A stretch of DNA of 16,637 nucleotides from Thermoplasmata archaeon (GTDB lineage: Archaea > Thermoplasmatota > Thermoplasmata > Lutacidiplasmatales > UBA184): positions 1 through 16,637 of the forward strand of contig JAKAPG010000016.1 in assembly GCA_021823085.1 (NCBI GenBank). The letters are read 5' to 3'. Numbering within the stretch: the stretch's first letter is position 1; each line of letters starts with the position of its first letter. Made by a program: the position numbers and the translations under genes. The notes under the pieces were generated by a model that was not told the DNA's origin, made no database searches, and worked only from the letters and a program-made list of their open reading frames with translations. This document shows, piece after piece, positions 1-4,710 of this stretch.

Positions 1-5
1 TCCGA

Positions 6-12
6 TCTATAG
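6..12 (+). promoter_or_regulatory. Possible TATA element for the aldo/keto reductase
   Basis: The AT-rich run tctatag stands out in GC-rich DNA. Its centre lies about 39 bases before the ATG at 48, so transcription would begin near 33-36 and leave a leader of roughly 12-15 bases. That leader would hold the GAGG at 39-42, a plausible Shine-Dalgarno core five bases from the ATG. It sits at the window edge, so context is missing. Confidence 0.3.
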
Positions 13-47
13 GAAGACGGCAAGAGCGCCGGGACCTCGAGGCGGTC

Positions 48-893
48 ATGAGTCCCGATCCGATCGGAGGCCCCCGGTTGCGCCTGAACCAAGGCACGGA
101 GATCCCTCAACTGGGCTTCGGCGTTTTCCAAAGCCCCCCGGGCGAGGTCACGTACCGCGCGGTCCGCTGGGCGCTTGACGTCGGGTACCGCCACATCGAC
201 ACGGCGGCGATGTACCGAAACGAGGCCGACGTCGGCCGGGCCGTCCGAGACAGCGGCCTCGGCCGGGAGGAGGTCTTCGTGACCACCAAGATGTGGTACA
301 GTGAGCACGGCTTCGAGTCCGCTCGGAAGGCGGCGAGCGAGAGCCTCGATCGGCTCGGCCTAGCGTACATCGACCTGTATCTCATTCACTGGCCCCGCGT
401 GTCCGCTCCCCCGGTCCGTCGGGAGACCTGGAGGGCGTTCGAGAAGCTCCGGGAGGAGGGAGTGGCGCGAGCGATCGGGGTATCCAACTACACCGTGCGC
501 CACCTACAGGAGTTCCCGGGCCACTCGAAGGTGACACCCGCGGTCGACCAGGTCGAGTTCCACCCGTTCGTGTACGATCCCGGGCTTCTCGCCTACTGCA
601 AGGAACATCGGATTCTCGTCGAAGCGTGGTCGCCCCTGACGCGGGGTCGGCGAATGGACGATCCTGCAATCGCAGAGGTCGCTCGTGCCCATGATCGGAC
701 GCCCGCCCAGATCCTCCTGCGCTGGGGGGTCGAGCACGGTCTGATCGTCCTTCCGAAGTCGGTGCACAAGGAGCGGATCGTCGAGAACGCCGCGATCTTC
801 GACTTCACGCTCCGGCCCTCGGAGATGGCGAAGCTCGATGCCCTGCGTGACGACCGGCGGGTCGGGATGTGGAACCCGGCCGAGATACCCTGA
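48..893 (+). CDS. Aldo/keto reductase family oxidoreductase
   Basis: A soluble NAD(P)H-dependent reductase of aldehydes or ketones with the TIM-barrel fold of the aldo/keto reductase superfamily. At 281 aa it has the usual full length. The catalytic tetrad is visible: D51 (HIDTA), Y56 (MYRNE), K81 (VTTKMW) and H114 (LIHWP). Other family signatures are the N-terminal GFGVFQ, the AIGVSNY segment near 160, VDQVEFHP, and the cofactor-binding LPKSVHKERI near 240. The short substrate loops resemble the 2,5-diketo-gluconate or methylglyoxal reductase-like branch, but the physiological substrate cannot be read from sequence. The ATG at 48 is preceded by GAGG at 39-42. The gene ends 68 bases before S8e and has no evident functional link to it. 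Confidence 0.93.
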   Translation: MSPDPIGGPRLRLNQGTEIPQLGFGVFQSPPGEVTYRAVRWALDVGYRHIDTAAMYRNEADVGRAVRDSGLGREEVFVTTKMWYSEHGFESARKAASESLDRLGLAYIDLYLIHWPRVSAPPVRRETWRAFEKLREEGVARAIGVSNYTVRHLQEFPGHSKVTPAVDQVEFHPFVYDPGLLAYCKEHRILVEAWSPLTRGRRMDDPAIAEVARAHDRTPAQILLRWGVEHGLIVLPKSVHKERIVENAAIFDFTLRPSEMAKLDALRDDRRVGMWNPAEIP

Positions 894-925
894 TCCGGCC
901 GGGAGCGCGCCCCACCCGCTCCGCA

Positions 926-935
926 AGGTTCAAGA
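926..935 (+). promoter_or_regulatory. Weak TATA-like element upstream of S8e
   Basis: The relatively AT-rich run aggttcaaga lies about 30 bases before the S8e ATG at 962, which fits a near-leaderless archaeal transcript. No Shine-Dalgarno sequence precedes that ATG, so some promoter close by is expected. The match to a TATA consensus is poor. Confidence 0.3.
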
Positions 936-961
936 GCGCCCTCACGTCGCACCCCCTCACC

Positions 962-1363
962 ATGGGCATCTGGCAGGGGCGCTCCAAGCGCAAGCGCACG
1001 GGCGGGCGGCTGCGGCCGATCCGCAAGAAGCGGCGCAACGAGATCGCCCCCGAGCTGCAGACCGCGACGGTCGGCCCCGGGACGATCAAGAAGTACCGGG
1101 GCCGGGGCGGCAAATGCAAGCTGCGCATCCTCACGACCCAGACCATCAATGTCTACGATCCCGCGACGAAGCTGACGCGCCCGGCGAAGATCGTCACCGT
1201 CCGGGAGAACCCGGCGAACCCGAACTACGTCCAGCGGAACATCGTGACCAAGGGCGCCATCCTCGAGACCGAGCTCGGCCTCGTCCGGGTCCGCTCGCGC
1301 CCCGGGCAGGACGGCGTGCTGAACGGCGTTCGGATCGCCGGAGCCGCTGCGGCTCCGGCGTAG
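962..1363 (+). CDS. rps8e: 30S ribosomal protein S8e
   Basis: A small-subunit ribosomal protein found only in archaea and eukaryotes; it binds 16S rRNA. The 133-aa product starts MGIWQGRSKRKRTGGR, close to the conserved start of archaeal S8e. It continues with a basic linker to about residue 26, the GRGGKCKLR segment (48-55) and the NPANPNYVQRNIVTKGAI segment (83-100), which are typical of the family. The frame is open further upstream to 869, inside the aldo/keto reductase gene, but the 31 extra residues are not S8e-like, so the ATG at 962 was chosen. It heads a likely operon with SRP19 (19 bases downstream) and the GPN GTPase. The Ala/Pro-rich C-terminal tail is unremarkable. Confidence 0.96.
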   Translation: MGIWQGRSKRKRTGGRLRPIRKKRRNEIAPELQTATVGPGTIKKYRGRGGKCKLRILTTQTINVYDPATKLTRPAKIVTVRENPANPNYVQRNIVTKGAILETELGLVRVRSRPGQDGVLNGVRIAGAAAAPA

Positions 1364-1372
1364 GCACGCAAC

Positions 1373-1378
1373 GGAGGT
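1373..1378 (+). promoter_or_regulatory. Shine-Dalgarno site of SRP19
   Basis: A perfect GGAGGT in the 19-base gap after S8e, four bases before the GTG at 1383. It supports that GTG as the SRP19 start and co-transcription with S8e. Confidence 0.75.
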
Positions 1379-1382
1379 CGGC

Positions 1383-1700
1383 GTGCCCGACTACTTCTAT
1401 GTCTACCCTGCCTACCTCTCCGAAGGGGCGGCGCGGCGCGAAGGGCGGCGCGTCCCCGCGGCGTCCTCGGTCAAGGAGATCACGGCCGAAGAGATCGCAC
1501 AGGCCGCGACGCGGCTCGGATTCACCGCGGAGGTCCAGGCCGAGAAGAATTACCCCCGCCAATTCTTCACTTATGCCGGCCGGGTGAAGGTCACCAAGAA
1601 GGGAAGCGTGCCCAAGACCGAGTTCCTGCGTCGTGTTGCGGCAGAGATTCGCAAGACCCGACCCAAGGCAGCGGCTCCTTCCACCGGGAGCCATACGTGA
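1383..1700 (+). CDS. srp19: Signal recognition particle protein SRP19
   Basis: This protein binds the helix 6 and 8 tips of 7S RNA and helps assemble the archaeal SRP, which targets nascent membrane and secreted proteins. The 105-aa product begins with a GTG start (MPDYFYVYPAYL). It carries the family signature R19-EGRRVP (19-25), the AEEIAQAATRLGF helix (36-47), the YPR motif at 57-59 and the basic GRVKVTKKG strand (66-74). Length is normal for archaea apart from a disordered KTRPKAAAPSTGSHT tail. The GGAGGT at 1373-1378 supports the start. Its stop overlaps the next start in a GTGA arrangement (1697-1700), indicating translational coupling with the GPN GTPase gene. No 7S RNA was recognised nearby. 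Confidence 0.95.
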   Translation: MPDYFYVYPAYLSEGAARREGRRVPAASSVKEITAEEIAQAATRLGFTAEVQAEKNYPRQFFTYAGRVKVTKKGSVPKTEFLRRVAAEIRKTRPKAAAPSTGSHT

Positions 1701-2494
1701 CGAGCGAGGAGCCCGCGACCCTCTACTTCACCGGAACGGCCGGTGCCGGTAAAACGAGCGCCGTCCGTGCGTACGCCGAGTGGCTCAAGAACGCGGGCCA
1801 CGACGCGACGATCGTCAACCTCGACCCGGGCAACGAAAACGACGAGTTCGAGCCCGACGTCGACGTGCGCGAGTGGGTCCGCCTCGACGATCTGATGCGG
1901 GAGTACGGTCTCGGCCCGAACGGCGCGCAGGTCGCAGCGGCCGACATGATCGCGCTCAAGATCTTCGAGGTCAAGCAAGCGCTCGGCGAGTTCCGCACGG
2001 ACTACGTGCTCGTCGACACGCCGGGGCAGGTCGAGCTGTTCGCCTTCCGCGAATCGTCCAAGGCGATCATCGACGCCCTGAGCGGCGATCGCTCGATGAT
2101 CGCGTTCCTTTTCGATCCGGCGCTCGCGCGACAGCCGTCCGGGTTCATCTCGCTCCTCTTGCTGAGCGCGACGGTCGAGTTCCGGTTCCGGCTGCCAATG
2201 GCCCACCTGCTGAGCAAGACGGACTCGCTCCGCCCGGAGCAGCTCGCGGAGATCCTCGCCTGGTCGGAGGATCCGGACCGGCTCTACGAGCGCATTCGCG
2301 ACGAGTTCGCGACGCCGGACATCGCGCTTTCGACCGAGCTCTTCCGCGCGATCGAGTCGACCGGGCCGTTCCTCGGGCTCACCCCGGTTTCGAGCCAGGA
2401 GGGTACCGGGTTCGAGGCGTTCTATCGCTCGTCCCAGAGAACGTTCGCGGGAGACGAGGACCTCGAGCCGTCGCAGGGTCCCACGGACACGTAG
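1697..2494 (+). CDS. GPN-loop GTPase (archaeal Gpn/XAB1 family)
   Basis: A dimeric GTPase of the SIMIBI class, homologous to eukaryotic Gpn1-3, which help assemble or import RNA polymerase II. The archaeal role is not settled. Visible motifs in the 265-aa product are the P-loop GTAGAGKTS (13-21), the NLDPGNENDEF segment (41-51), the defining Gly-Pro-Asn insertion GPNGA at 73-77, the G3 motif DTPGQ (107-111) and a G4-type SKTD (173-176). The Gln of DTPGQ matches family practice. It starts with GTG at 1697, overlapping the SRP19 stop by four bases, so it is probably translationally coupled. Its 3' end faces the minus-strand gene at 2505 across a 10-base gap. The Glu/Ser/Pro-rich C-terminal tail after about 250 is probably unstructured. 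Confidence 0.94.
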   Translation: MTSEEPATLYFTGTAGAGKTSAVRAYAEWLKNAGHDATIVNLDPGNENDEFEPDVDVREWVRLDDLMREYGLGPNGAQVAAADMIALKIFEVKQALGEFRTDYVLVDTPGQVELFAFRESSKAIIDALSGDRSMIAFLFDPALARQPSGFISLLLLSATVEFRFRLPMAHLLSKTDSLRPEQLAEILAWSEDPDRLYERIRDEFATPDIALSTELFRAIESTGPFLGLTPVSSQEGTGFEAFYRSSQRTFAGDEDLEPSQGPTDT

Positions 2495-2504
2495 CCGGGC
2501 GTGA

Positions 2505-2807
2505 TCAGCCTTCGGTGAAGAAGAGCCCCATCCCGGCGGAGGCAGCGTCGTCCTCGGCGACGAACACTTGATGGATCCGTTCCTTCTCCGCCGGGGGAGG
2601 CGCGGCGCCGATCGCGGCGAGCCGCCGCTCGGCGTCCTTCACCACGTCGGCCGCGCCCTCGATCTGGACGCAGTATTCGCCCGCCGGGCCGCCCACCGCG
2701 GAGGCTTCGCGCAGCTTGTGGCTCTGCCGAGCAATGCGGTCCTCTTTGAGGATCTCCTCCAGCTCGGTCCGCTTCGCGGTCGGTACGAGGAAGATCGTGT
2801 AGGCCAT
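2505..2807 (-). CDS. Conserved-looking 100-aa protein of unknown function
   Basis: I do not recognise this family. The 100-aa protein alternates strand and helix: strand TIFLVP (4-9), charged helix KRTELEEILKED (12-23), strand EYCVQIEG (44-51), helix ADVVKDAERRLAAIG (53-67) and a final strand IHQVFVAED (78-86), ending GMGLFFTEG. This order suggests a small ACT-like or ferredoxin-like alpha/beta fold; that is an inference from pattern only. There is no signal peptide, membrane segment or metal motif, and one cysteine (C46). The start is well supported: an ATG at 2807 lies 25 bases downstream of the centre of a strong TATA box (2829-2835), as expected for a leaderless mRNA. It is monocistronic, convergent with the GPN GTPase. 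A ligand-binding or regulatory role is only a guess. Confidence 0.8.
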   Translation of the reverse strand: MAYTIFLVPTAKRTELEEILKEDRIARQSHKLREASAVGGPAGEYCVQIEGAADVVKDAERRLAAIGAAPPPAEKERIHQVFVAEDDAASAGMGLFFTEG

Positions 2808-2828
2808 CCGCGGCGCCGACGGGGGCGG

Positions 2829-2835
2829 TATATAT
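2829..2835. promoter_or_regulatory. Palindromic TATA box (tatatat)
   Basis: Seven AT bases flanked by GC-rich DNA. Its centre is 25 bases upstream of the minus-strand ATG at 2807, the expected archaeal spacing for a leaderless start. Because the core is self-complementary it could also fire rightward, with a start near 2856-2859, exactly at the 5' arm of the long stem beginning at 2855. The leftward use is well supported and the rightward use is speculative. Confidence 0.8.
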
Positions 2836-3077
2836 GACGCTCACCGTCCCGAGAGATGTACGCATTCCTCCCATTCCGTGACGTGCGAAGTCCGCGCCGT
2901 AAGGTTCGGTGCGGTGGGGCCCCGGAACCCGGAGCCGGGGTGGGAAGTCTTTGGTGCCCCGTACATCCGCGCTGGCCGTGGGGCCACACTTCCGATAAGG
3001 GATCTTTCCTCTTCCGCTCCGAAACGCTCCACCGCTCCGCTCGGCAGGGCGAGGGTCCGTTTCCTTTCCACGTCTAG
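2836..3077. other. Gene-poor intergenic region
   Basis: This stretch of about 240 bases holds no convincing protein gene. A 73-codon frame (2856-3077, plus) exists, but its third-position GC is visibly lower than in neighbouring genes and the Cys/Trp/Pro/Arg-rich product looks random. The left half (2855-2987) can be folded extensively and is listed separately. The right half (2988-3077) is C/T-rich on the plus strand and shows nothing I can name beyond short inverted repeats. It ends at the promoter of the DUF998 gene. Confidence 0.6.
2855..2987 (+). ncRNA. Candidate structured small RNA (unidentified)
   Basis: Hand folding of the plus strand gives an 8-bp closing stem (2855-2862 with 2960-2967, perfect). 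An inner helix at 2867-2873 with 2941-2947 has one mismatch. A hairpin has an 8-bp stem including one G-U pair (2892-2899 with 2907-2914, 7-base loop). Another has a 6-bp all-GC stem (2920-2925 with 2935-2940, 9-base loop). A third sits outside the closing stem (2973-2977 with 2982-2986, loop gtgg). The G-U pair would be a C-A mismatch on the other strand, favouring plus-strand RNA. The palindromic TATA at 2829-2835 would place a rightward transcript start at the closing stem. I could not match it to 7S RNA, RNase P RNA, 5S rRNA or tRNA. In DNA this GC-rich, stems of this size also arise by chance. Confidence 0.3.
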
Positions 3078-3085
3078 ATTTAAGA
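3078..3085 (+). promoter_or_regulatory. TATA box of the DUF998 gene
   Basis: The run atttaaga is the only strongly AT-rich segment near the ATG at 3111. Its centre lies about 30 bases upstream, consistent with a leaderless or near-leaderless transcript. No Shine-Dalgarno sequence precedes that ATG. Confidence 0.65.
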
Positions 3086-3110
3086 ACCCCCGGTCACCGA
3101 TGAACGCTGG

Positions 3111-3764
3111 ATGGCGTCCCCGCTTCCTCTGGTCCACCGGTCGGTCCGGACCGGTGCGTGGCTTGTCTTCGTCGCGTCGGCCCAGTTCGTCATCGCGAAC
3201 GTCCTCGTCCAGCTGTACTACCCCGACTACTCGCTCCTCACGAACTACATCAGCGATCTGGGCAACACCTCCACCAGCCCCGCGCACATCGTGTTCAACG
3301 TCTCGATCATGGTCCTGGGCGTGCTCGCCTTCGTCGGGATCCTCGCCTTCTGGAGCGCGTTCCCACGCGGAGGGCTTCGGGTCGGCGGCCTTTCGCTCCT
3401 CCTGATCGCGTCGGTAGCGGCGATCTTCATCGGGCTCTTCCCCGAGAACATCAACGGTACCGTTCACAGCATCGCGTCGTTGCTCGTCTTCCTGCCGGCG
3501 GCGCTCGCGTTCCTCGCGCTCGGAGCATCGATGAACGACGAGAACCACTGGGGAATCGGCCTGCGCTGGTTCACGGCCGGTCTCGGCCTCCTCATGCTCG
3601 TGGCGTTGGCCGTGTCCCTCTTCCTACCGATTGGGACCACGTCATATCCGGGGCTTTTCGAGCGGCTGGTCGTGTACCCGGTCCTCCTCTGGGCGCTCGT
3701 GGTGGGATGGTTCGTCGGGCGTTGGCCCGTCCGAGCCCCCCGACACCTGGTGCCCGGGGTCTGA
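3111..3764 (+). CDS. DUF998 family membrane protein
   Basis: An integral membrane protein of 217 aa with six predicted membrane segments, roughly at residues 14-36, 62-84, 92-110, 120-138, 150-171 and 182-204. It carries features of the DUF998 family: YISDLGN after the first segment, GLFPEN in the middle (about 108-113) followed by HSIAS, and a late ERLVVYPVLLWALVVGWF helix. The molecular function of DUF998 proteins is unknown, and nothing here narrows it. The ATG at 3111 was chosen because it fits the TATA element at 3078-3085; the ATG at 3100 is in another frame. It is a single gene between the unknown intergenic region and the convergent mrp gene (6-base gap), so context does not suggest a partner. 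Confidence 0.87.
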   Translation: MASPLPLVHRSVRTGAWLVFVASAQFVIANVLVQLYYPDYSLLTNYISDLGNTSTSPAHIVFNVSIMVLGVLAFVGILAFWSAFPRGGLRVGGLSLLLIASVAAIFIGLFPENINGTVHSIASLLVFLPAALAFLALGASMNDENHWGIGLRWFTAGLGLLMLVALAVSLFLPIGTTSYPGLFERLVVYPVLLWALVVGWFVGRWPVRAPRHLVPGV

Positions 3765-3770
3765 CCGAGA

Positions 3771-4643
3771 TTAGAGCGTAGCCGCGCGAGCCTTCTCGGC
3801 TTCGTCGACGGCCCGGACGAGCTTCTCGGCGAACTGGGCGAGCTCGGGGGAACGGTAGCTCTCGAGCTGGCCCGCGTCGGAGAGCTCGCTCACCCTCGGA
3901 TCGAGAGGTAGCTTCGCGAGCACCGGTATCCCGTACTCCTTCGCGACGCTATCGATGCGACTCGGGCCGAACGGCTCGAACCCGCTTCCGCAGTGGGGGC
4001 ATCGGACGGTCGTCATGTTCTCGACAAGGCCGAGAAGCGGCACGTGGAGGTCGCGGGCCATGTTCATCGCCTTCTTCACGATGAGCTGCGCGAGCTCCTG
4101 CGGCGTGGAAACGAAGACCATGCCGTCGATTGGAATCGTCTGGAAGACCGTCAGCGGTACGTCGCTCGTTCCCGGTGGCATATCGATGAAGAGGTAGTCG
4201 AGCGGGCCCCAGTTCACTCCTCCGAAGAACTGCTGGATGAGGCGGGTCACCAGGGGTCCCCGCCAGATCACGGGCGTCTGCTCGTCCTCCACGAGGAACT
4301 GAGAGGAGACGACCGGCATCCCGGTCCCGGTGTGGGCCGGCTCGATGCCCTCGCCCCGGTCGGCGAGCGGCCCGCTCCTTCCGAAGAGCTTCGGGATCGA
4401 TGGGCCGGTGATGTCCGCATCGAGCACGCCGACCTTGAGCCCATGACGTTGGAGCTCGGCGGCCAAGAGTGCGGTCGCGCTCGACTTGCCCACGCCTCCC
4501 TTGCCGCTCCCGACCGCGACGATCCGATGGATGTGCCCCTTGTCCATACGCTGCAGTCCGGGGCGCATGCGTCCTTGGGGCGCCGTGCCCTGGCCCGGTG
4601 TCGTCGTCGGTGACGCGCCGCTCGGCGGAGCTGCCGGCCCCAT
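3771..4643 (-). CDS. mrp: Mrp/NBP35-family iron-sulfur cluster carrier ATPase
   Basis: A cytoplasmic P-loop ATPase that, in studied relatives (ApbC, Nbp35), binds a 4Fe-4S cluster at a dimer interface and passes it to apo-proteins. The 290-aa product has the deviant Walker A GKGGVGKSS (47-55), switch region DADITGPSIPKLFG (75-88), Walker B-type FIDMPPGTSD (152-161) and the cluster-binding CPHC (C215, C218) after VENM, all characteristic of Mrp. The N-terminal 36 residues are a Pro/Thr/Gly-rich linker without the ferredoxin-like cysteines of eukaryotic Nbp35. The frame stays open to 4829, but that would overlap the divergent synthetase gene; the ATG at 4643 fits the TATA box at 4669-4676. Nearby Fe-S client candidates include KorB and possibly Mo/W enzymes served by moaDE. 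Confidence 0.95.
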   Translation of the reverse strand: MGPAAPPSGASPTTTPGQGTAPQGRMRPGLQRMDKGHIHRIVAVGSGKGGVGKSSATALLAAELQRHGLKVGVLDADITGPSIPKLFGRSGPLADRGEGIEPAHTGTGMPVVSSQFLVEDEQTPVIWRGPLVTRLIQQFFGGVNWGPLDYLFIDMPPGTSDVPLTVFQTIPIDGMVFVSTPQELAQLIVKKAMNMARDLHVPLLGLVENMTTVRCPHCGSGFEPFGPSRIDSVAKEYGIPVLAKLPLDPRVSELSDAGQLESYRSPELAQFAEKLVRAVDEAEKARAATL

Positions 4644-4668
4644 GGGTGCATTTCGTACGAGGCGGGCG

Positions 4669-4676
4669 ATATATAA
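4669..4676. promoter_or_regulatory. TATA box between divergent mrp and acyl-CoA synthetase genes
   Basis: The run atatataa is the only obvious TATA element in the 67-base gap. Its centre is about 29 bases from the minus-strand mrp ATG (4643), giving a near-leaderless message. It is about 39 bases from the plus-strand ATG at 4711, which would give a leader of 10-15 bases without a Shine-Dalgarno sequence. Leftward use is strongly supported; rightward use is possible because the core is nearly symmetrical. Confidence 0.75.
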
Positions 4677-4710
4677 CTCGAGGTGGTCCGGCGCGCTCGG
4701 ATAGACACGC

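Noticed and set aside
869..961. Upstream extension of S8e
   Set aside because: It would overlap the aldo/keto reductase end, and the 31 residues are unlike S8e; the family start MGIWQG is at 962.
2855..2967. 5S rRNA-like size and closing stem
   Set aside because: The length (113) and closing helix recall 5S rRNA, but the conserved loop sequences are missing and the spacing from the GAACCCGGA-like element to the closing stem is far too short.
2995..3011. Minus-strand GAGGAAAG resembling a conserved RNase P RNA segment
   Set aside because: Only this short match is present; the other universally conserved RNase P segments and the long-range P4 pairing could not be found nearby.
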